Positions 45,628 to 54,731 of a stretch of 64,000 nt of DNA are shown here, one piece after another. The stretch is from Granulicella arctica (GTDB lineage: Bacteria; Acidobacteriota; Terriglobia; Terriglobales; Acidobacteriaceae). Below the pieces are notes generated by a model. That model worked only from the letters and a program-made list of their open reading frames with translations, was not told the DNA's origin and did not search any database. The stretch's first letter is position 1, and every line of letters begins with the position of its first letter. The stretch covers positions 62,001-126,000 of the forward strand of contig NZ_JAGTUT010000002.1 of the NCBI RefSeq assembly GCF_025685605.1. Direction: 5' to 3'. Both the position numbers and the translations under genes were made by a program.

Positions 45628-45996
45628 ATGAGACCGCTCTTTCATCCGTCAGTTGAGGACATCACCGTCGAGGCAATCCTTTACGCACTGTCGGATCCTG
45701 TGCGCGTCGCCATCTACGCCGATATCGTCGGCCAGGATTGCACTCACAACTGTTCGAACTTCTCGAATCTCACCGGCAAGACCATCCCCAAATCCACGCT
45801 CTCGCAGCATTTCAAAGCCCTCCGCGAAGCAGGCCTCATCCGCGGCGAACGGCGTGGCGTCGAGATGCACAACATCTCCCGCTGCAGCGAGATCGACCAG
45901 CGCTTCCCCGGTCTCATCGGTGCCATCGTCAAGGCGTACACCACCCAACTCGAAACGAAGCCGCGCCGCCCCCGCAAGTCAAAGACCGCACAATAA
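45628..45996 (+). CDS. ArsR-like winged-helix transcriptional regulator
   Basis: 122 residues. The winged helix spans ILYALSDPVRVAIYADIV, the recognition region TIPKSTLSQHFKALREAGLI and the wing RGERRGVEMHNISR. A CTHNC segment lies between helices 2 and 3 and might sense metal or redox state, although that is uncertain. The C-terminus is basic (KPRRPRKSKTA). GAAAGG precedes the ATG. It probably represses the divergent SDR gene and itself via the 45568 palindrome. Confidence 0.87.
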   Translation: MRPLFHPSVEDITVEAILYALSDPVRVAIYADIVGQDCTHNCSNFSNLTGKTIPKSTLSQHFKALREAGLIRGERRGVEMHNISRCSEIDQRFPGLIGAIVKAYTTQLETKPRRPRKSKTAQ

Positions 45997-45999
45997 AAA

Positions 46000-46027
46000 T
46001 GGGCCGAGTCCCGAAGGACCCGGCCCA
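46000..46027 (-). terminator. Intrinsic terminator of the S53 peptidase gene
   Basis: Stem TGGGCCG/CGGCCCA extended by GTCC/GGAC with one mismatch, around a CGAA loop. On the minus strand it is followed by a TTTTTATT tract. It also lies directly after the winged-helix regulator stop codon and could act on that transcript. Confidence 0.88.
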
Positions 46028-46049
46028 CGCTAATTCGTAAATCGACAGG

Positions 46050-48014
46050 CTACGGATTGCTTGCAGTGTTTGGAGCACCAGCCGGCTTGGCAAGCTGCTG
46101 CAGCAGGAACTTCTTTACGTCGAGCGTGCTGTTACCGAGCACCTTGCTGTAAGCATCTCCCTTGTGAACCTTGTAGAAGTTGTTATCCCCAACAATGCTC
46201 CGGTGGAAGAACTTCAACGGTGCCGGTGCATCCGTCCCGCCCAGAAGCGTCTGCAAGGCAGACAGCCCATAGATAAGCGGATTTACATTGCCCAGCCGCC
46301 CACCATTCTCTTCGATAGCCAGCGCCAGCACACCAGCCAATTCCGGAGACGAAGAACTCGTTCCGATCAGGAGGTCAGCTTCGCCGCCAATCCAGATAAT
46401 CGCGGCGCTGCGTGGCAGGGTGGTGCAATCCTGCACACTTAGATCCGCATCTCCCGGGCATCCGCCCATCATCAGCGAAACGTCAGGAACCGTGCGGTGT
46501 TTATCGTTCCCCGTATCGACGAGATACTGGTAAAGCGGCTTGTCGAAGATCTTGCTGACACCGCCACCTGAACCCCACGTGTTGTTGTTGACCGTCACGA
46601 TATCGGTCGGGCTCAGTTCAAACTCAGCCGGTACCCGAGGATCGTAATTGGCGTTTTCAATCGAGTACTTTGCATCATCGATGCCGGGGGTAGCCGTCGT
46701 TGTAAGATTTGTTCCACCCACACCGGTCACACTCGGATCGGCCGCAGGCCACTCCACTCCCGGAACAAAGGATGTTCCGTTCGAAGGATTGTCGTTGAAC
46801 GCGACCGACAGGCAGGCCAGGGCGCCGTTATCACCGGAGCTCGCCACAAACGTAATGCCCTGCGCGTTGCCCTGTTGAAACAGTGCGTGGTACGCCTTCA
46901 GGATGCCCGTAAAGTCCACGCCATTGTTGTAAGCCGGAAGGTACTCCAGCTCGCATCCGCCGAACGACGAACTCACCACATCGACCGCGTTATCCTCGTC
47001 GATCGCCGTATAGCCAGCCATCAGTGCCGAGTCGCTCAGGTCCTCGACGTTGTACAGCGTCTCCTGCGCTCCGGGAGCCGTTCCGAGCGACATCTGTGTA
47101 TCGAGCGAAGCCTCGCCCGCTGCGTCATCATTCGGATTGAACGGGCCACTTCCTGCGCCTACCGTGCGAATCGTCACCGTAGGAACCGGCAGTGTCGTGT
47201 TCGCCGAGTAAGCCTGCACCAGGCTTGCCCCACCACTCAGGTTCAGTTTGGAGTTGAAGGTCTTTGCCAGATCGGCAGGGCTGATCACCGACGAGATCAC
47301 AATCCCGATATGCGAACCCACACCCGCGAGCTGAACCGGTTTGCCCGTGCTCAATGGCGTAACTATCGTCGTAAACGACGGGAGCTTGTAAGCCTCATTC
47401 AGATCGTTGGGATAGAAAAAGCTGTCGTTGCTGGTCAACCGCGTGCTCGGGCTTGCCGCCGTAAGCGCCGTCCCGATCCGTCGCGAATGCACATGCGCCA
47501 CGCGAGGTGTGAACTCGGGAACCACAACTCCGGTCGCACTCAGAGCATCGGGGATTACAAGATGATTTTGTGCGGCAGCGAACTTCACCTTACCGCTCTT
47601 CATCTGCACCTGTTGCAGCCTTGTAGCGAACAGCTTCTCAACCGCCCACACCGGCCCCTCTATCTCGAGGCTCTGCGTATGCTCGGCAACCACAGTCAGT
47701 CCGGCAGCCTGCATCGTTGCCTTCACCTTCGCAAGGTCGGCGGCACTCGGTCCGAACTTCGTTTTGAAGTCAGCAGGCGTCAGCCAGTGGTGATAGCTGG
47801 GAGAAGCCACATCCGTCTGTGCGCTTAGCAACTGCTCGAGAGCGGCTTGGTGCGTCAGCGGCAGATACGCGTTGAAATGGGTGGTAGCGCTCTGGTCCGC
47901 AGCGCCAAGTACCTGCGGACTCAGTGCCGTTCGTGCACTGGTTCCCTGTGAAATTCCGACTCCCGTCACTGCGCAGAGCGCAACGACACCTGCTGCAAAC
48001 ACACGAATGCTCAT
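46050..48014 (-). CDS. Secreted S53 (sedolisin/kumamolisin-type) peptidase
   Basis: An acid-active serine-carboxyl endopeptidase of 654 residues. The signal peptide is VFAAGVVALCAVTGVG. The pro-domain (about 40-190) has HWLTPADFKTKFGPSAADLAKV, as in pro-kumamolisins. The catalytic domain shows Glu and Asp of the triad in GEASLDTQMS (near 300), the oxyanion Asp region DEDNAVDVVSSSFGGCE, and the Ser in IGTSSSSPELAG (near 551). Expected to be self-activated outside the cell at low pH, which suits an acid-soil bacterium. A perfect hairpin precedes the gene and a terminator follows it. Confidence 0.93.
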   Translation of the reverse strand: MSIRVFAAGVVALCAVTGVGISQGTSARTALSPQVLGAADQSATTHFNAYLPLTHQAALEQLLSAQTDVASPSYHHWLTPADFKTKFGPSAADLAKVKATMQAAGLTVVAEHTQSLEIEGPVWAVEKLFATRLQQVQMKSGKVKFAAAQNHLVIPDALSATGVVVPEFTPRVAHVHSRRIGTALTAASPSTRLTSNDSFFYPNDLNEAYKLPSFTTIVTPLSTGKPVQLAGVGSHIGIVISSVISPADLAKTFNSKLNLSGGASLVQAYSANTTLPVPTVTIRTVGAGSGPFNPNDDAAGEASLDTQMSLGTAPGAQETLYNVEDLSDSALMAGYTAIDEDNAVDVVSSSFGGCELEYLPAYNNGVDFTGILKAYHALFQQGNAQGITFVASSGDNGALACLSVAFNDNPSNGTSFVPGVEWPAADPSVTGVGGTNLTTTATPGIDDAKYSIENANYDPRVPAEFELSPTDIVTVNNNTWGSGGGVSKIFDKPLYQYLVDTGNDKHRTVPDVSLMMGGCPGDADLSVQDCTTLPRSAAIIWIGGEADLLIGTSSSSPELAGVLALAIEENGGRLGNVNPLIYGLSALQTLLGGTDAPAPLKFFHRSIVGDNNFYKVHKGDAYSKVLGNSTLDVKKFLLQQLAKPAGAPNTASNP

Positions 48015-48054
48015 CTCTTCCCCCGATATTTCGTGATCAATTTGAAAGGCGCTG

Positions 48055-48079
48055 GCCAGATAGCTGGAAACTATCTGGC
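48055..48079. promoter_or_regulatory. Perfect inverted repeat upstream of the S53 peptidase gene
   Basis: GCCAGATAG and CTATCTGGC form a 9-bp perfect stem around CTGGAAA. It lies 41-65 bp upstream of the peptidase start, in the position of a promoter or 5' untranslated region. It could be an operator or a transcript hairpin. Confidence 0.5.
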
Positions 48080-48235
48080 GAAACTATATCCTCGAAAATT
48101 CACTTTGTATAGGTAACAAAAGCAGTTGTGCTTCGTCGCAGGAATTCCACCCAAACCGCCTAGTTCGCCTACACACGGCCTATAGAACCTCACCTGGGCC
48201 GGCGTTCAGGCATGCTGCTTGCCCTTAAAAGTAAC

Positions 48236-48260
48236 GGTCGCCGGAACAAACCCGGCGACC
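48236..48260 (-). terminator. Intrinsic terminator of the quinoprotein-like gene
   Basis: GGTCGCCGG pairs with CCGGCGACC around AACAAAC. On the minus strand the stem is followed by GTTACTTTTAA. It lies 31 bp past the stop codon at 48292. Confidence 0.8.
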
Positions 48261-48291
48261 TTCTACCTCACTGAAACGACTTGGAGAGCGG

Positions 48292-50007
48292 CTACCGCCC
48301 GCCATGTCCCCTTCGCTCTTCAATCGAGAACGCAAACAACTGATTGTTCCCTTTGCCGACACCGATGTGCGCATAGCCGGAACCCCAATAAACGGTCCCA
48401 TCTACGATTGAAGGTCCATCGACAACGGAGCCGCCGCTGGCAAACTTCCATAGAGTCTGCCCACTCGCGGCATCAAGCGCCACCATATCTCCTGAGAGCG
48501 ATCCGGCAAACATCACACCGTTCGCCACCGAGACCTGCCCAGTCGCTCCAGCAGCCAGAGTCGGTTTCAGAGGATTCTGACCCGACACCGGAACCTGCCA
48601 CAAGATCTCGCCCGTAGCCCCGTCCAGCGCAGCCCACGATCCCGCACTCCACGACGTCTTCTTCTGCGGACCCAGCAGGTAAGGCGTGCGATTGCTGTCG
48701 TTCAAAGCAACATACACCCGCGCACCATCCGCAGCCGAGCCCCACTCGATCCCGCCGAGGCTGCCGCCAGGACCAACCTGCGTGCCCCAAAGCACATCGC
48801 CGTTGTCCGGGTTCAGTCCCCAGTACATGCCGCTCTTCTGCCCTGCACCAACAACATCCATCGTTCGCCCATGCTCCTTGGTCGTGAAGAAGTTGGGTGC
48901 GGATCCAAAGTCATAGTCCGGCCCCGCATTATCCGGACACGGTATACCCGCATGGGGATTCACGACACACGACACCGTCCACGTATCGACGCCCTCCAGC
49001 CGCCGACTCCATTTCACCCGGCCCGTCTCGAGATCGAGCGATACGACGGCATCAATCAGGTCCTTCGGATCAAGGCAAGCAAGCTTTCCAACCGCACTCG
49101 TCGAACTGCTCACGCACTTGTCCGCAGCATCCGGTATGGAGTAGTTATTCCCCGTACTCACATAGACCGAGTCACGCTTCGGATCGACGACGAAGTTTCC
49201 GCCCCACACTGCACCGCCTGTATACCCTTCGGGGATCGTATACGTCTGCCAGATCACCTTACCTGTAAACAGGTCGAGGCAAAGAATACTTCCGCGAAAG
49301 GTAAGATCGAAATCAGGCACCGTCTCCGCAAGTGACTCCTGGTTCGAAGACACGCCAACATAGACGCGATCCTTATAGACTACCGGTGATCCTGTAATCG
49401 TTGCGCCCGTAGCCGTGTCGACAGTCTTCCGCCACAGCAGCGACCCATTCGTCTTGTCCACCGCGATCACCGTGGCACCGCCCTGGTCTCCAAACACTAG
49501 CCTGTCCCGTGCAATCGCTGGCGACGTTCGCGACACAGAAGCCGCATTATCCGTGTAGTCGGAGATCTTGTGCGACCACATGGCCTTACCCGTCTCCGTA
49601 TTGATCCTGTACAGGAAGCCACCCCAGTCCGGAACATAGAGCGAGTGGCCCTCAATCGTAGGCGTAGCGGACACATCGCCCGCCGTTGTGAACGCCCATT
49701 TCATCGTCAACTTTCCTACACTGCTTGCACTGATCTCCGATTCTGAGGTACTTCCGTGCGTATTGCTGATATTCCCTCCCCACGTTCGCCACGCATGCGC
49801 ATCATCCGCATCCTCCTCATACTGGTGGCCGGACCCGCGATCTCCATCGTGGCTCTGCGCCACCGCCGCCTGCGTCCAACTCGCAGCACCGAGCAGTGTC
49901 GCGAGCGCTACAAAGGATAAGCTACGAAACGAGCATGCGAAGCTGCCCGATGGAGAGGTCTGAAGTTGCGGATGTTTCGACGATTGGTGAAGAGATGCTC
50001 GCGTCAT
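48292..50007 (-). CDS. Exported PQQ-type beta-propeller protein, polyvinyl-alcohol-dehydrogenase-like
   Basis: 571 residues. The signal peptide is the hydrophobic stretch FVALATLLGAASWTQAAVAQ, after an unusually long N-terminal region of 30 residues. Eight-bladed quinoprotein repeats are visible as YRINTETGKAMWSHK, VIAVDKTNGSLLWRK, LDLFTGKVIWQ, LDLETGRVKWSR, LDGATGEILWQ and LDAASGQTLWK. The pattern YVSTGNNYSIPD resembles polyvinyl-alcohol dehydrogenases. No CxxCH haem motif is present, unlike the cytochrome-fused members, so an electron acceptor would have to be separate. The substrate and PQQ dependence are unproven. Confidence 0.82.
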   Translation of the reverse strand: MTRASLHQSSKHPQLQTSPSGSFACSFRSLSFVALATLLGAASWTQAAVAQSHDGDRGSGHQYEEDADDAHAWRTWGGNISNTHGSTSESEISASSVGKLTMKWAFTTAGDVSATPTIEGHSLYVPDWGGFLYRINTETGKAMWSHKISDYTDNAASVSRTSPAIARDRLVFGDQGGATVIAVDKTNGSLLWRKTVDTATGATITGSPVVYKDRVYVGVSSNQESLAETVPDFDLTFRGSILCLDLFTGKVIWQTYTIPEGYTGGAVWGGNFVVDPKRDSVYVSTGNNYSIPDAADKCVSSSTSAVGKLACLDPKDLIDAVVSLDLETGRVKWSRRLEGVDTWTVSCVVNPHAGIPCPDNAGPDYDFGSAPNFFTTKEHGRTMDVVGAGQKSGMYWGLNPDNGDVLWGTQVGPGGSLGGIEWGSAADGARVYVALNDSNRTPYLLGPQKKTSWSAGSWAALDGATGEILWQVPVSGQNPLKPTLAAGATGQVSVANGVMFAGSLSGDMVALDAASGQTLWKFASGGSVVDGPSIVDGTVYWGSGYAHIGVGKGNNQLFAFSIEERRGHGGR

Positions 50008-50251
50008 GGCGTGAAGCTCCTATGTTGATCTCCGGCAAGCCTGTCCGAAGCCGGTCACTCCAACCTAGAAGTCTGCCGTCGTGGCTGTGTCACGCGATTG
50101 TCACCACCGTGTCCTCTTTTCATGACCTTCACAGCACCAACATTCGTTCGATCAGCCCACAGTCCGGGGCAAACCGCTTAATCCCTCATTTCGTTCTAAA
50201 ATTGATTCGCGGACGCTCGCAACCTATTTATAGATCGGAAGTCGAACCAAC

Positions 50252-50773
50252 ATGTCGATGCTGAAGACCCAGAAGGCCACACGATCACTCGCGGAAGCGG
50301 GTTTTACCCTGATCGAACTCCTCATCGTGATGTCCGTCATGCTCATCCTCATGACGCTCGCCGTGCCGCAGCTTCTCAAGCTTCGCAAGCAGGCCAATGA
50401 GACCTCTGCCATCCAGTCCGTGCGCACCATCGGCCAGGCCGAGCTCCAGTACAACTCCGCCTATCCTGCGAATGGCTTCTCCTGCTCCATTGCCACCCTC
50501 GGCGGCCAGCCCAATGCTGGAGCGCCCTCCGCCCAGGCCGCCCAGCTTATCGACGCTGCCCTCACCACCGGCCAGAAAGCAGGCTACACCTTTGCCATCG
50601 TCGGTTGCAGCAAGGTCACCGTCAACAATCAGGACATGTACACCTCCTACACCATCACTGCCGTCCCCCAATCGATCGGAAAAACCGGCGACCGTGGTTT
50701 CTGCTCCGACGAGAACAACACCATCCGCTTCGATCCAGCAGGCGGCACAAGCTGCACCCAGCCCATCCAGTAA
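50252..50773 (+). CDS. Type IV pilin/pseudopilin-like protein
   Basis: 173 residues. The class III signal is AEAGFTLIELLIVMSVMLIL: cleavage after Gly by a prepilin peptidase, then N-methylated Phe and the conserved Glu5. A long amphipathic helix (residues to about 70) and a globular head follow, with four cysteines that could form two disulfides (in FSCSIA, VGCSK, GFCSDE and TSCTQ). The start is ATG 50252, with a second ATG two codons later. It lies 42 bp before a LolA-like gene. Whether it is a major pilin or a secretion pseudopilin cannot be told, because no pil or gsp gene is nearby. Confidence 0.88.
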   Translation: MSMLKTQKATRSLAEAGFTLIELLIVMSVMLILMTLAVPQLLKLRKQANETSAIQSVRTIGQAELQYNSAYPANGFSCSIATLGGQPNAGAPSAQAAQLIDAALTTGQKAGYTFAIVGCSKVTVNNQDMYTSYTITAVPQSIGKTGDRGFCSDENNTIRFDPAGGTSCTQPIQ

Positions 50774-50815
50774 AGTTCGCTCAGCAATAATCCCAAGACG
50801 CGCTACAACCACGTA

Positions 50816-51487
50816 GTGCGTCTCGCTGATTCGTCTCTCGATCAAGGAGCCACCATCCGCCCTACCTTACTTCTGGCGCTCTGTCTCTCCTGCCTTCCCG
50901 CGCTCGGGCAGGCCGACGACGCCATCCTCAAGCGGGTAGACGACCACTACAACCACCTCGCCTCGCTCCAGGCCCACTACTCCGAGCACTACACCGGCAT
51001 GGGTATGGACCGCAACGAGTCCGGCACGCTCCTCCTCAAAAAGCCCGGTCGCATGCGCTGGAGCTATGCCACCCCTGTCGGCAAAGTCTTCATCCTCGAC
51101 GGCAAGAACGGCTGGTTCTACACGCCCGGCGACCCACAGGCCCAGCGCGTATCCGCAAAACAACTGGATGACCTGCGCTCCCCGCTACGTTTTCTACTCG
51201 GCCACACCCAGCTCAAGAAAGAACTCGACACCATCTCGGTCCATCCCGGACCCGGCGGTTACCAGATTGCAGGGATACCCAAAGGCATGAGCCAGCGCGT
51301 GAAGCTTCTTACGCTAGACGTTGATACGAAGGGACTTATCGTTTCGATGAGCTTGGAAGAGATAGATGGTGCAACCACTACCTTCACATTCTCTGACATG
51401 CACGAAAACCTCCCGGTAAAAGATGGCGACTTCATCTTCACCCCACCCTCGGGAGTGACCGTAGTCGACGGACTCCCACCTATATAG
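50816..51487 (+). CDS. LolA-like outer-membrane lipoprotein carrier
   Basis: 223 residues, exported by a signal peptide (PTLLLALCLSCLPALGQA). The LolA fold is seen as LASLQAHYSEHYTGMGM, GTLLLKKPGRMRWSYATP, the loop DGKNGWFYTPGDPQAQRVS and the C-terminal FTFSDMHENLPVKDGDFIFT. LolA ferries lipoproteins across the periplasm from LolCDE to LolB. Here it could be the main carrier or a paralogue. The start is a GTG at 50816. Confidence 0.87.
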   Translation: MRLADSSLDQGATIRPTLLLALCLSCLPALGQADDAILKRVDDHYNHLASLQAHYSEHYTGMGMDRNESGTLLLKKPGRMRWSYATPVGKVFILDGKNGWFYTPGDPQAQRVSAKQLDDLRSPLRFLLGHTQLKKELDTISVHPGPGGYQIAGIPKGMSQRVKLLTLDVDTKGLIVSMSLEEIDGATTTFTFSDMHENLPVKDGDFIFTPPSGVTVVDGLPPI

Positions 51488-51526
51488 AGGTTGCCCCATG
51501 TCCGAACCGTCGGACATGGGTGCCCG

Positions 51527-52036
51527 CTAAACCGTGACCTTTCCTTGCTCCCCAACGTCGACCTTCCCGCCTGTAACAGCCGCCGCCAGATACTTCGCAC
51601 CCATAATCAGCTTGCTTGACGAAGCCTCCCAGTACTCAGCTTCGGCAATATCCACCCGCAGCACCGTAATCGCAGGATCATCCTCCCCACCTGGGAACCA
51701 CGCCTTGTACATCGGATTCCAGAGTTCATGGATCTTGGCCTTATCCTGGCTAACCTTCGCCCGCCCCTTTGCTGACACGTACACCGAGTCCGAAGGATTC
51801 GCGTAAGCCAGCGTCACATGCGCATCCTCCTCGATCTCACGCACCTTGCCTGAGTCATGCCTCGTCAGGAACCACACCGTTCCGTCAAACTTATCCGTCT
51901 TCTGCGTCGCCATCGGTCGGCTATCGATCGACCCATCTGAAGCGACCGTCGCCATCATTGTGATCCGAATATCCCTGATCAGTTCGCCAATTTTCTCCAG
52001 ACCCTCAGGCCCACTCAATTCTTTGAAGTCACTCAT
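51527..52036 (-). CDS. Pyridoxamine-phosphate-oxidase-fold protein (general stress protein 26-like)
   Basis: About 169 residues with a split-barrel flavin-binding fold: MATVASDGSIDSRPMATQ, GTVWFLTRHDSGKVREIEE, VTLAYANPSDSVYVSAKG and LWNPMYKAWFPGGEDDP. The last is typical of the general-stress-protein-26 group. Likely binds FMN or a related flavin; the substrate is unknown. The start is put at 52036 (MSDFKEL, after GGATGTG), not at the upstream in-frame start at 52075. The 84-bp space to the HAD gene at 52121 must hold both promoters. Confidence 0.85.
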   Translation of the reverse strand: MSDFKELSGPEGLEKIGELIRDIRITMMATVASDGSIDSRPMATQKTDKFDGTVWFLTRHDSGKVREIEEDAHVTLAYANPSDSVYVSAKGRAKVSQDKAKIHELWNPMYKAWFPGGEDDPAITVLRVDIAEAEYWEASSSKLIMGAKYLAAAVTGGKVDVGEQGKVTV

Positions 52037-52120
52037 CACATCCTCCAGCGCATTAGGATGCGGCTCGTCGCCCAAGTAGAATCAATAAAGAACGCACCGA
52101 TTCAGAAAAGTAGAGCTAAC

Positions 52121-52843
52121 GTGTCGACCCCACTCCGTACCGCCCAGCACCTTACCACCGCCGAGTTTCACGCCTCCGTCCTTGAGCTATCCCCCACCGT
52201 CGCCGTGTTCGATTGCGACGGCACTCTCTGGTCCGGCGACGCTGGTTCGACCTTTATGAAGTGGACCATCGAGACCGGCCTCCTCTCCCGCGACGCCACC
52301 GACTGGCTCGACGACCGCTATCGCCTCTATAAGCGCGGTGAAGTCTCTGAACTTGCCATCTGCGGTGAAATGCTCCAGGTCTACGTAGGTCTCGCCGAAA
52401 GCGAGCTTCGCCAGTCCGCAGCCGAATTCTTCCGCACCCGCATCGAGCGCAACATCTTCCCCGAGATGCAGGAACTCATCGCCTCCCTTCAGGCTCGAGG
52501 TGCCGACATCTGGGCCGTTAGCTCCACCAACGACTGGGTTATCGAAGAAGGTGTTCGTCGCTTCAACATCCCCTCGAACCGCGTCCTCTCGGCCCGGGTC
52601 CAGAGTGTGGACGGCATCGTCACCAATACCCTCATCGACGTCCCGACCGATCAGGGCAAGGTCGTCTCCCTTGCTAACGCCGGCATCACCGTACCCGACG
52701 CCGTCTTCGGCAACTCCGTCCACGATGCCGCCATGCTCGCCATCGCTCGGCGTGCGTTCCCCGTAAACCCGACCACCGCCCTTGTTGATCGCAGCATAAC
52801 CGAGGGCTGGCCCGTGTACTATCCAGCTTCCGTTCGCCCCTGA
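52121..52843 (+). CDS. HAD-family phosphatase, SerB-like (HAD-IB)
   Basis: About 240 residues. Motif I is VFDCDGTLW (nucleophile Asp and acid/base Asp), followed by a helical cap. Motif II is in WAVSSTNDW, and the metal-binding motif is FGNSVHDAAML. The pattern suits phosphoserine-phosphatase-like HAD-IB hydrolases. The exact phosphomonoester is unknown. I choose GTG 52121. An in-frame ATG at 52058 would leave only 21 bp to the divergent gene and adds an unconserved 21-residue leader. Confidence 0.82.
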   Translation: MSTPLRTAQHLTTAEFHASVLELSPTVAVFDCDGTLWSGDAGSTFMKWTIETGLLSRDATDWLDDRYRLYKRGEVSELAICGEMLQVYVGLAESELRQSAAEFFRTRIERNIFPEMQELIASLQARGADIWAVSSTNDWVIEEGVRRFNIPSNRVLSARVQSVDGIVTNTLIDVPTDQGKVVSLANAGITVPDAVFGNSVHDAAMLAIARRAFPVNPTTALVDRSITEGWPVYYPASVRP

Positions 52844-52903
52844 GTGTGACCATAAGGCTAGTTCTTTGAAGCCTTTGCCGATCGCGGCGCGTCTAACCGG
52901 CAG

Positions 52904-53377
52904 GTGAAGGATACGATTCGCAAGCTCGAAAGCCGCCCCGACGCAGAGGTCACTCGACCGTTGCGCCTTGTCGTAGCTGCGCTCATGCTCCGCAAGCCAC
53001 CCACCGGCCCGGCAGAATCCCTCGAAGTTCTCATCTGCCAGCGCAAGCCAAACGAACCCATGAGCCTCAAGTGGGAGTTCCCCGGCGGCAAGATCGAACC
53101 CGGCGAGACAGCCGAACAGGCGCTCGCCCGCGAACTCAACGAAGAGTTAGGAATCGACGCAACAATAGGCCGCCGTGTCGCCCAGGTCCGTCACAAGTAC
53201 CGCAACGGCGGAGCCATCGACCTTCAGTTTTTCGTCGTCAACGAATACCGCGGCATCCCCGAAAACCGCATCTTCAACGACATCCGCTGGTCCCCCTTGG
53301 TCGCCCTCCCCGGCTACGACTTTCTAGCCGCCGACCTTGGCCTCGTCCGCGATCTAGCCGACGGCCGCCTTCTCTAA
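52904..53377 (+). CDS. Nudix hydrolase, MutT-like
   Basis: 157 residues with a full Nudix box, GKIEPGETAEQALARELNEE then LGI, preceded by LKWEFPG as in MutT. Such enzymes hydrolyse nucleoside triphosphates, for example 8-oxo-dGTP, to limit mutation. The first 20 residues are not conserved, and the GTG at 52904 lacks a strong ribosome site. It follows the HAD gene by 60 bp in the same direction. Confidence 0.9.
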   Translation: MKDTIRKLESRPDAEVTRPLRLVVAALMLRKPPTGPAESLEVLICQRKPNEPMSLKWEFPGGKIEPGETAEQALARELNEELGIDATIGRRVAQVRHKYRNGGAIDLQFFVVNEYRGIPENRIFNDIRWSPLVALPGYDFLAADLGLVRDLADGRLL

Positions 53378-53382
53378 AACGC

Positions 53383-53467
53383 ACCGCGGATGCCACGGAC
53401 ATATGCGGATTGAGTACGTCCCAACGCATTTGCTCTATATCCGCGTTCTTCCGCGACCATCCGCGGT
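53383..53467. repeat. CCGCGGAT-type repeat cluster between convergent genes
   Basis: ACCGCGGATG (53383-53392) and its exact complement CATCCGCGGT (53458-53467) flank several partial units (ATGCGGAT, ATCCGCGTT, TTCCGCGACC). It fills the 100-bp space between the Nudix and NRAMP-like genes, where it may act as a terminator or be a mobile intergenic repeat. Confidence 0.55.
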
Positions 53468-53477
53468 CGCCTTCCAT

Positions 53478-54731
53478 TTACCCGCCAAGCACCAGATTCC
53501 ACACATAAACCACCGTCAACCCGATCACAATCGCCGCCGTAGCCCAGGCCACCGCGTTGAACCAATGCGAGTTCGTGTACTTCCCCATCAACTCCTTCTT
53601 GTTGATGAGCTTCAGCATATAAATCAAGACCACCGGCAACAGAATCCCGTTCAAAACCTGGGACAGGATCGCAATCTTGACCATCGGAAAGTCGGGGATC
53701 AGGACCACTGCCGCCCCAAGCGCGATCAGCAGCGTATAGAACCAGTAGAAGAACGGCGCCTCTTTCCAGCCCTTGTCCAACCCGCTCTCAAATCCCATTC
53801 CTTCGCACACTACATACGCCGTAGATAGCGGCAGGATCGAAGCTGCAAACAGCGAAGCGTTGAACAGTCCCGCGGCAAACAGTACGAACGCATACTTGCC
53901 CGCCAGCGGCATCATCGCCTCCGCTGCTGTGGCCGCATCGGTAATATTCCGAATCCCATGCGTATACAGCGTAGCCGCACACGCCACCACGATGAACCAC
54001 GCCACCACATCCGTGAAGATTGACCCAACGATCACGTCCAGTCGCGACGCCTTGTACTGCCGCACCGTCACGCCCTTCTCCACAATCGACGACTGCAGAT
54101 AAAACTGCATCCACGGGGTAATCGTCGTCCCGATCACACCGATCGTCATATACACATACGCATGGTCCTTCCACACGCCACGCGGCGGAAGCTTCACCGT
54201 CTCCAGCATCGCCTGGTGCCAGTCAGGCCCGCTCAGCACACCGGCGATGATGTACGCGATATAAAAAACACTCGCCGCCAGGAAGACCTTCTCAACGTTC
54301 TTGTAGTCGCCCTTCACCACCAGCGCCCACACGATTAACGCGCAGATCGGCACACTCAGGTACTTGCTTACGTGGAAGAGCGACATGCTCCCGGCAATCC
54401 CTGCGAACTCCGTCACCACGTTGCCGAAGTTCACGATCACCAGCAGCACCAGCACGATGAACGTCATCCGCAGCCCAAACTCTTCGCGGATCAGGTCGCT
54501 CAGGCCCTTGCCCGTCACCGCGCCCATCCGCGCGCACATCTCCTGCACAACGATCAGCGCCAGCGTAATCGGGATCATCGTCCACAGCAGCGTGTACCCG
54601 TACTGCGCGCCCGCCTGCGAGTAGGTATAGATCCCACCCGAGTCGTTATCGACGTTTGCCGTAATGAACCCTGGCCCCAGCACCGCCAGAAACAGAATGA
54701 TCCGAACCCGCCACTGCCGCCAGAACGTCAA
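53478..54731 (-). CDS. Divergent NRAMP-family divalent metal transporter
   Basis: 417 residues, about eleven membrane helices. The helix 1 motif is NVDNDSGGIY where canonical NRAMP has DPGN. Helix 6 reads TITPWMQFYLQSS where the canonical form is VMPHxxYLHSS. The metal-binding Met and the following His are therefore Thr and Trp. Loss of the soft sulfur ligand argues against a typical Mn/Fe carrier. Together with an MgtE-type sensor in the same operon it hints at magnesium. The ATG overlaps the glycosyltransferase stop by four bases. It is the last gene of the operon. Confidence 0.85.
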   Translation of the reverse strand: MTFWRQWRVRIILFLAVLGPGFITANVDNDSGGIYTYSQAGAQYGYTLLWTMIPITLALIVVQEMCARMGAVTGKGLSDLIREEFGLRMTFIVLVLLVIVNFGNVVTEFAGIAGSMSLFHVSKYLSVPICALIVWALVVKGDYKNVEKVFLAASVFYIAYIIAGVLSGPDWHQAMLETVKLPPRGVWKDHAYVYMTIGVIGTTITPWMQFYLQSSIVEKGVTVRQYKASRLDVIVGSIFTDVVAWFIVVACAATLYTHGIRNITDAATAAEAMMPLAGKYAFVLFAAGLFNASLFAASILPLSTAYVVCEGMGFESGLDKGWKEAPFFYWFYTLLIALGAAVVLIPDFPMVKIAILSQVLNGILLPVVLIYMLKLINKKELMGKYTNSHWFNAVAWATAAIVIGLTVVYVWNLVLGG

